Shown piece after piece: positions 44,176-50,785 of a stretch of DNA of 50,785 nt. Every line of letters starts with the position of its first letter. Positions within the stretch are counted from its first letter, which is position 1. The stretch is from UBA2287 sp037442025. Its GTDB lineage: Bacteria; Bacteroidota; Bacteroidia; Bacteroidales; Tenuifilaceae. A program made the position numbers and the translations under genes. The stretch is from contig JBBIRB010000018.1 in the NCBI GenBank assembly GCA_037442025.1, positions 1 to 50,785 on the forward strand. Reading direction: 5' to 3'. The notes below the pieces were generated by a model. The model was not told the origin of the DNA. It was given only the letters and a program-made list of their open reading frames with translations, and searched no databases.

Positions 44176-45006
44176 ATGTCTGAAGTAAAAACTGCCGATA
44201 TAGCCAAACTCCGTAAACTTACCGGAGCAGGTATGATGGACTGCAAAAAGGCCCTTGAAGAATCGAATGGCGACATTGAAAAAGCCATTGAACTAATCCG
44301 CGAACGCGGAAAAGCCATTGCAAACAAGCGTGCCGATCGCGAAGCTGGCGAAGGTGCTGCATTAGCAGCTACCAATGCAAATGCCACCATAGGAGCCATG
44401 GTGGTGCTTAATTGCGAAACCGACTTTGTAGCGAAAAACCAAGATTTTATTGGGCTAACTAACAAAATCCTAAAGGCTGCTATCGATAACCAACCCGCCG
44501 ACCTCGAAGCTCTAAAAAACCTTCCTTTAGAAGGCCGAAAAGTAATCGATTGGGTAACCGACCAGTCGGGCGTTACGGGTGAAAAATTCGAACTTTCTTA
44601 CTACGAAATGGTTAAAGCTGAAAAGGTTGTTTGCTACATCCATCCGGGCAATAAAATTGCCACCATGGTAGGCTTTAACAAATCGAATGTAAGCGAACAA
44701 ATGGGTAAGGATGTAGCTATGCAAATTGCTGCAATGAACCCCGTTTCAATCGATGCTGACGATGTTCCCGAAAAGGTTCGCAAGCAGGAGTTCGAAATTG
44801 GTCGTGAACAGGCTCGTCTCGAAGGGAAACCCGAGAATATGCTAGATAAAATTGCAGAAGGCAAGTTGCAGAAGTTCTTTAAGGAATCGACTCTGATGAA
44901 TCAGGAGTTCATTAAAGATGGCAAAATGACCGTGAAGCAGTACCTTCAGCAAGCCGACAAGGAACTAAAGGTGATTGCATTTAAACGCGTGTCGTTGACA
45001 TTGTAA
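44176..45006 (+). CDS. tsf: Translation elongation factor Ts
   Basis: 276-residue nucleotide exchange factor for EF-Tu. The N-terminal UBA-like domain reads IAKLRKLTGAGMMDCKKALE, and the core has the EF-Tu contact motif NCETDFVAKN. YIHPGNKIATMVGF and the HxxGM-like region follow, and the C-terminal dimerisation part ends in KQYLQQADKELKV. The length is normal. Strong terminator 20 bp after the stop. Confidence 0.97.
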   Translation: MSEVKTADIAKLRKLTGAGMMDCKKALEESNGDIEKAIELIRERGKAIANKRADREAGEGAALAATNANATIGAMVVLNCETDFVAKNQDFIGLTNKILKAAIDNQPADLEALKNLPLEGRKVIDWVTDQSGVTGEKFELSYYEMVKAEKVVCYIHPGNKIATMVGFNKSNVSEQMGKDVAMQIAAMNPVSIDADDVPEKVRKQEFEIGREQARLEGKPENMLDKIAEGKLQKFFKESTLMNQEFIKDGKMTVKQYLQQADKELKVIAFKRVSLTL

Positions 45007-45026
45007 TTTTCATCTTCATTATACTT

Positions 45027-45062
45027 AAACGGGCCGATCTATCCGATCGGCCCGTTTTATTT
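45027..45062 (+). terminator. Intrinsic terminator after tsf
   Basis: Perfect 13-bp stem AAACGGGCCGATC/GATCGGCCCGTTT with loop TATCC, followed by T-rich sequence. It may also stop transcripts from the minus-strand small gene that converges on it. Confidence 0.93.
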
Positions 45063-45074
45063 TAAAAAAATTCT

Positions 45075-45308
45075 TTATTTTATTGAGGTTTTTATACAAA
45101 ACTGACATGGATGCTGACAGATGAATGGGTTAAAAAACGTAGAGTCCTTTGGTGAAATTTTTGCGTTATTAGCGCCGATGAATTCAATTGTTGCTCTTTG
45201 TGCGCTTACTGACCTAGATCTTCTTTGGGAAAGTCTGTGAGAAACCAATCCGAGCAATACGGTTAGCGAGATTGCAACAGCAAAAACAATCAAAACATTC
45301 TTCTTCAT
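45075..45308 (-). CDS. Small single-pass membrane protein, hypothetical
   Basis: 77 residues, no family recognised. A hydrophobic N-terminal segment (about 4-24, LIVFAVAISLTVLLG) after two lysines is followed by an arginine-rich stretch (HRLSQRRSRS) and a C-terminus with three cysteines (CQHPCQFC). The layout MKKN + membrane helix + basic patch argues for a real protein inserted N-out or anchored with a cytoplasmic tail. It stands alone between tsf and the SpoIIE gene. The start codon lies at the foot of a hairpin (45307-45327). Confidence 0.4.
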   Translation of the reverse strand: MKKNVLIVFAVAISLTVLLGLVSHRLSQRRSRSVSAQRATIEFIGANNAKISPKDSTFFNPFICQHPCQFCIKTSIK

Positions 45309-45397
45309 GGCGTTTATTTTACGCCATAAAACTAAGGGTTCTGTGTTAACTCAAAATTTCGGACACTTTAAAAAAAGAATACTAATGCTGGCAGCAT

Positions 45398-48300
45398 CTA
45401 ATCAATTTCAACGCCAATTACTAAAATATCATCTACCTGATCGTAATGGCTCTGCCAACTATCCAAATTATCGGCAAGAATTTTAGCATGCTGTGCTAAG
45501 GGCATGCTTTGAATTTGGGCAAGAAGTTCCTTAAATGGTCGGGCCATGAATTTCTTCCCGTCGGGTCCACCAAATTGAGAAACATACCCATCGGAAAAGA
45601 TATAAAACCTATCACCCTTTTCAATTTCTATTTCATGTAAACTAAACGATTCCTTTTCATTTACGTGAACACCTACCGGCATTTTATCTGCCTTTTGCTC
45701 ATGAAAATGCCCCTTTCTGAACAAATACAGGGGGTTATACGCTCCCGAGTACTGAAGAATGCCCTTTTCCCGATCGACAGAACAAATAGCAATATCCATC
45801 CCGTCGCGAGCCTCACCCTCTTTGCCGGTTTGCCAAAGGGTAGACTTAATTTTAGTACGGAGTTGATTCAGAATTTCATTTGGAGCGGTTACACCAGAAA
45901 CGTTAACAATGTCGTTTAATAGCGACACTCCCATCATACTCATGAATGCGCCAGGAACTCCATGCCCTGTACAATCGGCCGCAACTATGAATACTTTCCC
46001 CTTTCGCTCAGTCATCCAATAAAAATCACCGCTTACTATATCGCGTGGCCTAAAGAATATAAAATGTTTTGCAAGAAGCGATTTGGTGAATTGTGCCGAC
46101 GGCATTACTGCCGTTTGAATGCGCTTTGCATAAACTATGCTCTTGGTTATCTCATCGTTCTGTTTGAAAATTTGATCGCGCTGCATTTCAATTTCATCGC
46201 GCTGGGCTTCAATTTCTTCTTTCTGCTGTAAAATTTCCTCGTTGTAACGGGCCAGTTCGTCGCGCTGAGCCATAAGTTCTTCCTTCTGTTCCTCAATAGT
46301 TTGGGTTCTTTCTTTTACTTTCTGCTCCAGAAGGTCTCGCTCCTTTCTTAGTTTCTGCTCTCTTAGACTTACAAATACTACTATTAATATTGCAAGAAAA
46401 AAGAATGCTGCTATGTAAAATGGAACGGTTTGCCAGAAGGGGGGCGAAATAGAAATTGGTAAAAGAATCGGTTCGCTTAACCGTCCAATCATGTCGCGCG
46501 CCCTAATAACCACAACAAACTCTCCAGCGGGGAAGTAAGGAAAATCAATTGTAGTGTTGTCTGTCCATTCCGACCAGCTACTATTAAGCCCATCAATTCG
46601 GTACTGATACCTAACCCCACCCTCAATTACAAAGAGCGGAGCCCCAATGGTAATTCTCAATGAACTGTTGGAGTATGACAACTTGATGCTTTGGGGGTCA
46701 ATCAGTTCGCCAAGCGACCCATTGACCTGCCGAAGGTAAAGCGCAAGTGGTTTGCTGCTTAGCTCGCTTGGGGTACTTCCAATTCGGTATATGCTCGAAA
46801 ACTTATCGACAACAATGAGCCCACCTTTAGGATCGACGAAAATTCCATTTAGGTTCGCAAACAAACCCAGAAGATTAACATTGCTGGGCAATGAACTACT
46901 ATAGTTTCCTTTAAAATGCCATCCAAAATGCGTTTGTAACCAACTCAAATTTTCCTGCGAGCAAATGAGCGCCCTAATTTCTTCCCCTTCAATTAATTTA
47001 TATTCCACAAGTTTCTTTGTTTGCCTGTCGAATTTAACTGTTTTGTTGGTTGTAATTATCACCACATCGTCACCTATGGAACGAACCACGGGTTTAGAAT
47101 TCCCTGAAAACTCATTGTCAGAGCTTATTCTTTGTGACGTTGTATTTTTTATATTGACCAAGAAAACCTCGAATTCGGTCGCTAGAATAGCTTCCGATTC
47201 GCTTAATGCGGCAATACTGGTTACTATCTGGTTCTCTGTTTCAAATATTTTCGTTTTCACCCAACTTCCGCTCATGTATTTAAACTGAAAGGCTCCCCGG
47301 TCGGTAGCCACGAGGAGTTGATTGCTACTTGAGATAGGCTCAACAAAAAGAACATTTATGCCCTGGGCAATACTTGCTATCGATTGATTTTGCATCTCGA
47401 AAAGCCCCGAAGACGCGCCAATAATTAGTTTACTACCAAAAGCATTGAGGGATCTGATTTTTCCTGTAAGTCCGTCGATCTTTTGGTACGAGAAGTTTAT
47501 CGATTGTAATTCGTATAGTTTTTTCTTCTGGACAGGAGTTTGTAGCGTAGGCTCTGTTTGAATTTTGGTTTCGGCTAATACTCTAGACGAAGTTTCCTCT
47601 TCCGGGGTTGCTGCGGTTTTCCTGCTAAAAAGACGCTGTAAAAACGATTTCTTTTTTGCCTCCACCCCCTTGTTGTCAACTTGTTCATTTTCTGTTTTTT
47701 CTGATTGGTCCAGCTTCTCATATTTTGTTTCGGGGGCACTCTGAACAATCACTTCTTTAACCCTATACTCGCGAACTTCATTTAGTTTATAGAGCCCTTC
47801 GCTGGTACCAACCAGCAAATTTCCCTGAAACTCAACGGCAGCAAAAATATTGCCTCTTAAGCCGGGGTAAAAAGTCATATTGGCAATTGGCAAGCCCATG
47901 TCGGCTCTCGAAATACCCATTGCATGCGATATCCATAACCCGCCGTCCCTGTCGACGCCCAAAGCATAAACTTCATCGTCTGGCAGGCCAGTAAAATAAT
48001 TTATAATTTGGGAAGACTTGTTCCTCGTATTTACTATGATACAACCTCCGTTTACAGTATAAAAGGCAATGCTTTCGTTGTTTATTGAAATACCCCCCAC
48101 CATTTTGCTAACGGCAGCATAATTTAACTGGCTAAAAGTAAACGGCTCGAGCCTCTCTCCATTAAAAGTATATAAACGATTTTTTGTAGAACCAAAAAAT
48201 ATTGTTTCGCCATGACGAAAAGAAAATTGGAAGTCTTCCCCCAAGGGTAAACCATCTAATAACTGATGATCGGTAGCAGAATTCGACAAATAAATGAGTG

Positions 48301-48850
48301 CCCTGTTTTTAACGTGGAAAAGCTTGCCATTTAAAGTGAAGCCATCTGAAATAAATACTTCGGGCCTGCTGTCGTGATATAAAGTATCGATAGTGGGTGT
48401 TTCACCTACATTAATTCTGCAGATTGACTGGGGCGAAATGGCCAGTAAATTATCATTAAAGTCAACCAATTTAAAATACAGGTCGGTTCCCTTCGATTTT
48501 AGCAAATCATAATGGGAGTATTGGGTTCGTCTATCGCCCTTCATATAACCAACTCCCCTGTCGGTACAATAAAAAAGATGCTTTTTGTAATTAAAAGCGA
48601 TGGGTCGTCCTGGAATTTTTACATCGAACCACTGAAAACCATCGAACTCGAAAATGCCCTTTCTGTTTAAAATTAGAATAAGGCCATCCTGGTCCTGCTG
48701 GTATGCCCAGTTCTGATTGCTAATGTGCGCAGGAAGTTTAAAGTGCTGCAGGTAAGGAGTGCCATTCTGGGAAAAGGCAGTTGCCCAAAGCGAGAAGAGC
48801 ATTAAAAGCAGTAATGCCCTTCCCAGAAATCTAGAAAGTAATCTATTCAT
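45398..48850 (-). CDS. Membrane sensor with propeller, Y_Y_Y domain and SpoIIE/PP2C phosphatase
   Basis: 1,150 residues from the ATG at 48850. The ORF opens 21 codons earlier, but the signal peptide (NRLLSRFLGRALLLLMLFSL) starts here. The periplasmic part is a two-component-regulator-type propeller (about 30-720) with a charged, low-complexity insert at about 364-447. A Y_Y_Y domain (about 735-800) precedes one membrane helix (about 807-830) and a long coiled coil (about 830-910, repeated QRDEI/QKEEI heptads). The C-terminus (about 915-1150) is a SpoIIE/PP2C Ser/Thr phosphatase: DIVSGDFYW, VAADCTGHGVPGAFMSMMG, SGAYNPLY, SDGYVSQFGG and DDILVIG. It probably dephosphorylates an anti-sigma-antagonist-like protein or another partner (inference). 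Confidence 0.9.
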   Translation of the reverse strand: MNRLLSRFLGRALLLLMLFSLWATAFSQNGTPYLQHFKLPAHISNQNWAYQQDQDGLILILNRKGIFEFDGFQWFDVKIPGRPIAFNYKKHLFYCTDRGVGYMKGDRRTQYSHYDLLKSKGTDLYFKLVDFNDNLLAISPQSICRINVGETPTIDTLYHDSRPEVFISDGFTLNGKLFHVKNRALIYLSNSATDHQLLDGLPLGEDFQFSFRHGETIFFGSTKNRLYTFNGERLEPFTFSQLNYAAVSKMVGGISINNESIAFYTVNGGCIIVNTRNKSSQIINYFTGLPDDEVYALGVDRDGGLWISHAMGISRADMGLPIANMTFYPGLRGNIFAAVEFQGNLLVGTSEGLYKLNEVREYRVKEVIVQSAPETKYEKLDQSEKTENEQVDNKGVEAKKKSFLQRLFSRKTAATPEEETSSRVLAETKIQTEPTLQTPVQKKKLYELQSINFSYQKIDGLTGKIRSLNAFGSKLIIGASSGLFEMQNQSIASIAQGINVLFVEPISSSNQLLVATDRGAFQFKYMSGSWVKTKIFETENQIVTSIAALSESEAILATEFEVFLVNIKNTTSQRISSDNEFSGNSKPVVRSIGDDVVIITTNKTVKFDRQTKKLVEYKLIEGEEIRALICSQENLSWLQTHFGWHFKGNYSSSLPSNVNLLGLFANLNGIFVDPKGGLIVVDKFSSIYRIGSTPSELSSKPLALYLRQVNGSLGELIDPQSIKLSYSNSSLRITIGAPLFVIEGGVRYQYRIDGLNSSWSEWTDNTTIDFPYFPAGEFVVVIRARDMIGRLSEPILLPISISPPFWQTVPFYIAAFFFLAILIVVFVSLREQKLRKERDLLEQKVKERTQTIEEQKEELMAQRDELARYNEEILQQKEEIEAQRDEIEMQRDQIFKQNDEITKSIVYAKRIQTAVMPSAQFTKSLLAKHFIFFRPRDIVSGDFYWMTERKGKVFIVAADCTGHGVPGAFMSMMGVSLLNDIVNVSGVTAPNEILNQLRTKIKSTLWQTGKEGEARDGMDIAICSVDREKGILQYSGAYNPLYLFRKGHFHEQKADKMPVGVHVNEKESFSLHEIEIEKGDRFYIFSDGYVSQFGGPDGKKFMARPFKELLAQIQSMPLAQHAKILADNLDSWQSHYDQVDDILVIGVEID

Positions 48851-48930
48851 AGCCTGTTCGTTATTCCTGTACAATTTATGCAAAAAAACAGTAATATAAT
48901 GTACAGAAACCATTAAAAAAACTTGAAAAA

Positions 48931-49992
48931 CTATTTCTTCTCAACTGAAGAGTTAATCCGATTCATGAGCTCATCGATTTGGGTTAAGGAAGCCTGAAAA
49001 AACTGGAACCGTTGTTTTTCAGCTGTGCCGCTAATTAGGGTCGACTTCTTTAATATATTGCTAAGCCACATTTCTGTTTTCTTACTATAGGCTTGGTTTC
49101 TAGTTACCATTGAATTGAAAGAAAAATGGCTGAGATAAATCCAACTGCTACTTCCAACATTAATCATTATGCAGTTGTTGGTTAGTTCAAACTCACTTAT
49201 GTAAAGTTGGTAATTAACCTGTTCCCCGGCGGTTTGTTCCGATATGTCTTCGTTGTTTTCTTCTATTGCAATAGATGGATCGGCTAGCTTGTTCCCCGAG
49301 TCAGCCTTGTGCTGCAAGTCCTCAATCTCTTTGCTCAATTCGGCACATACCCTCAAGGCATCGTCGGCCGTTTCGAACACGCCCGAGTCCCAGTAAAATG
49401 CAATTTGCATTAGGGTGTTCTGAATGGTTGAGCTGGTCCAAATTTCTACGGATGGGATTCGTAAATAGGTATCGTAAATCTGCTTTCCAATTTCGAGAAT
49501 TTCGGAAAAATTTGAATCGGCATCGAACTTAAGCTTATTTAAATCGGGTAGATTCATTATGGTTCTCATCCAATAGAAGGTTTTGAAATTGGCAAGAACC
49601 GGGTAATTGAAATGATAAAAGAAGGGTATATCTTGGCAAGCGTAGGTGGCCTTTGCCCCACCCATTGCCTCAATTGCTTTTAAATCGCGAAGCACGTTGG
49701 AAAGATAGGCAACGTAACTCTCTTCGCTTGGCTCAATGGGGGTATAATTGAAAGTTACCAAGCCCGGCTTAACCTTGCTGAAAGCATCGAACGATATTTG
49801 ATAATGATCGCAAAGTCGAATAATCTCATCTATTGTGAGTAAAGTGTCGCCTCTCATCCTCCGGTAGGCACTATCGGTACTTATCTCAAGAACTTCGGAA
49901 AGTTCGTTAACCAACGAATTTGTTGAAGGTATAACGTCCTCGATCCCTCTAAGAAATTGAGATTGCAGGGTAATTGCTTCAGGTTCGCTCAT
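48931..49992 (-). CDS. HTH (XRE-like) transcriptional regulator
   Basis: 353 residues from the ATG at 49992, which precedes the first structured segment; the frame opens at 50079, but its extra 29 residues look non-coding. An N-terminal helix-turn-helix (about 25-75) reads VNELSEVLEISTDSAYRRMR and then LTIDEIIRLCDHYQIS. The remaining 280 residues are helical, with no domain I can name, and contain an acidic stretch (about 250-275). It lies 80 bp upstream of the SpoIIE phosphatase gene on the same strand, and its own upstream region carries a perfect 18-bp inverted repeat, so self-regulation is plausible. Confidence 0.82.
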   Translation of the reverse strand: MSEPEAITLQSQFLRGIEDVIPSTNSLVNELSEVLEISTDSAYRRMRGDTLLTIDEIIRLCDHYQISFDAFSKVKPGLVTFNYTPIEPSEESYVAYLSNVLRDLKAIEAMGGAKATYACQDIPFFYHFNYPVLANFKTFYWMRTIMNLPDLNKLKFDADSNFSEILEIGKQIYDTYLRIPSVEIWTSSTIQNTLMQIAFYWDSGVFETADDALRVCAELSKEIEDLQHKADSGNKLADPSIAIEENNEDISEQTAGEQVNYQLYISEFELTNNCIMINVGSSSWIYLSHFSFNSMVTRNQAYSKKTEMWLSNILKKSTLISGTAEKQRFQFFQASLTQIDELMNRINSSVEKK

Positions 49993-50036
49993 TAAAAACT
50001 TTTTTTTGCGAAATATACAACTTTTTAGGTGGGTTG

Positions 50037-50102
50037 TTGCAAAAAATGCAAAAACATGACAAGTGATGAGCCATCCCAAAACTATTTTTGCATTTTTTGC
50101 AA
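50037..50102. repeat. Perfect 18-bp inverted repeat flanking the regulator promoter
   Basis: Left arm 50037-50054 (TTGCAAAAAATGCAAAAA) and right arm 50085-50102 are exact reverse complements separated by 30 bp. Each arm holds two TGCAAAAA units. The spacer contains the putative -7 box of the HTH gene, so the arms lie just upstream of it and in the leader. This is a likely operator pair; a T-rich hairpin is the alternative. Confidence 0.85.
50077..50084 (-). promoter_or_regulatory. Putative -7 box for the HTH regulator gene
   Basis: The minus strand reads TAGTTTTG, matching TAnnTTTG, 85 bp before the ATG, directly beside the right arm of the inverted repeat. A TTTG lies only 15 bp upstream, too close for the standard spacing. 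Confidence 0.35.
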
Positions 50103-50356
50103 ATTCAGAGTAGTACAGCTCGCAATCCGTTTTTATTCACAATGCATCTAACCAAATTTTGGATTGTAATCATAACATAAACCTGTGAAACACCCATTTT
50201 AGTGCACAAGCACAAACACTGATGAGCAATTTGAGGTTCTTCCTGCCTGTCGATAGGCAGACGGCCGTTTGTTGAAGAGTGTAAAACATTTAATTGTAAC
50301 AAATACTTATCTCTACAAAAAATTACTTCAATTTTTACAATGAATCATCTATGTCG
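50103..50356. other. Intergenic region with two small palindromes, no convincing gene
   Basis: A 65-codon frame on minus (50105-50302) has no recognisable domain and poor composition. The notable content is a REP-like hairpin CTGCCT/AGGCAG with loop GTCGAT (50243-50260), followed immediately by the perfect palindrome ACGGCCGT (50261-50268). The rest is AT-rich. Confidence 0.5.
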
Positions 50357-50364
50357 TATGTTTG
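50357..50364 (+). promoter_or_regulatory. Putative -7 box for the arsR-like gene
   Basis: TATGTTTG matches TAnnTTTG, 18 bp before the ATG at 50383. It is flanked by the inverted pair TACAAT (50336-50341) and ATTGTA (50371-50376), a possible operator half-site pair. No clear -33 TTTG. Confidence 0.38.
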
Positions 50365-50382
50365 CATCATATTGTAAAAGCC

Positions 50383-50721
50383 ATGACTTACCACAAAAAC
50401 ACCCTTTTCGATAATGATTTGCAGCAAATTTCGGCCGTAGCTAAGGTTCTCTCGCATCCGGCACGATTGGCTATTTTACGTTTTTTGGCAAGTTCAAATG
50501 CCTGTATTTCGGGCGATATAAGCGACGAAATTCCGTTGAGCCGCACCACAGTTTCGCAGCACCTTCAGGAGCTGAAACGGGCCGGACTTATTCATGGCGA
50601 AATTGATGGTACCAAGATTTGCTACTGCATATGCAACGAGAACTTTGAGAGGGCCATTGCGCTTTTCAATTCGTTTTTCGATGAGGTTAGCAGCACCAAT
50701 AGCAATATGTGTAATACTTAA
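50383..50721 (+). CDS. arsR: ArsR/SmtB family transcriptional regulator
   Basis: 112 residues from the ATG at 50383; a TTG at 50362 lies inside the -7 box and is unlikely. The winged helix is clear: AKVLSHPARLAILRFLASSN, then LSRTTVSQHLQELKRAGLIHGE as the recognition helix and wing. The usual ELCVCDL metal motif is absent. Cysteines occur at 41, in ICYCIC (80, 82, 84) and at 110, so any metalloid site would be unusual. An arsC-type phosphatase starts 19 bp downstream, which supports an arsenic role. Confidence 0.88.
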   Translation: MTYHKNTLFDNDLQQISAVAKVLSHPARLAILRFLASSNACISGDISDEIPLSRTTVSQHLQELKRAGLIHGEIDGTKICYCICNENFERAIALFNSFFDEVSSTNSNMCNT

Positions 50722-50740
50722 TCGATTAAATAACTAAAAT

Positions 50741-50785
50741 ATGAAAGTTTTAATTCTGTGTACTGGCAACTCGAGTCGTAGCCAA
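50741..50785 (+). CDS. arsC: Low-molecular-weight phosphatase / arsenate reductase family protein, 5' end only
   Basis: The first 15 codons read MKVLILCTGNSSRSQ. This is the P-loop CTGNSSRS (C-x5-R-S) that starts thioredoxin-coupled arsenate reductases and low-molecular-weight tyrosine phosphatases. The gene runs off the window. It lies 19 bp after the arsR-like gene on the same strand, so an arsRC-type operon is likely. A phosphatase without arsenate activity cannot be excluded from this fragment. Confidence 0.75.
   Translation, partial: MKVLILCTGNSSRSQ

Noticed and set aside
50105..50302. 65-residue minus-strand frame upstream of the arsR-like gene
   Set aside because: No domain, unlikely composition and it crosses two palindromes. 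It might be a remnant of a repeat element, but I cannot support it as a gene.

Overview
The window is a 50.8 kb piece of a draft genome (two runs of N) from a member of the Bacteroidota, probably near the order Bacteroidales. This rests on several things seen together: Bacteroidota-type promoters (TTTG, about 19 bp, TAnnTTTG) upstream of rplM and tRNA-Glu, a short TonB of the Bacteroidota type, paired methylmalonyl-CoA mutase genes, an exported giant lamin-tail protein with a gliding-type C-terminal module, a DUF4846 protein, a propeller/Y_Y_Y/SpoIIE sensor phosphatase, and mostly weak Shine-Dalgarno sequences. I cannot name the genus. I see no rRNA, CRISPR array, integrase or insertion sequence.

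Layout. 1-182: two tRNA genes (Gly-CCC partial, Ala-GGC). 369-3310: TonB, HflX GTPase and aspartate-semialdehyde dehydrogenase, the last two convergent with overlapping stops. 3367-9084: a 1,905-residue secreted protein with three tandem repeats of about 265 residues, two lamin-tail domains and a 44-N gap. 9125-15372: housekeeping genes punA-lpxK, sppA, folK, radC-upp, and tRNA-Glu followed by rpsT. 15476-17947: mpl, a GNAT acetyltransferase and a small outer-membrane protein. 18201-25808: a glycosyltransferase cluster of seven genes, five of them in one minus-strand run behind dapD, including a GT2-GT4 fusion; the distal part is strikingly AT-rich.

26796-29210: an exported S9 peptidase resembling plant glutamyl endopeptidase. 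29390-33444: mutA-mutB, with an assembly gap of wrong length in mutB. 33525-36037: a queD-folE-amidase run. 36134-39121: a DUF4846 protein, a thioredoxin-like protein, and a tight trio of small membrane-protein genes. 39145-42114: metallo-hydrolase, ArsC-like protein and class I fumarase. 42360-45006: rplM-rpsI and rpsB-tsf, preceded by structured leaders. 45075-50785: a small membrane protein, the 1,150-residue SpoIIE-type sensor phosphatase, its HTH neighbour with a perfect 18-bp inverted repeat upstream, and an arsR-like gene followed by the first 15 codons of an arsC-like phosphatase.

Working together: dapD and asd serve lysine/diaminopimelate synthesis, and mpl recycles the resulting peptidoglycan peptides. 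lpxK and the glycosyltransferases build lipid A and surface glycans. mutAB and fumarase belong to the succinate/propionate and TCA branches. folE, queD and folK serve pterin metabolism. I did not find a clear new defence or mobile system. The most unusual items are the operator-like inverted repeat upstream of the HTH/phosphatase pair, the structured leaders before rplM and rpsB, the amidase-DUF2141 fusion beside pterin genes, and the membrane-protein trio with a DUF2752-like member that lacks the usual cysteines.
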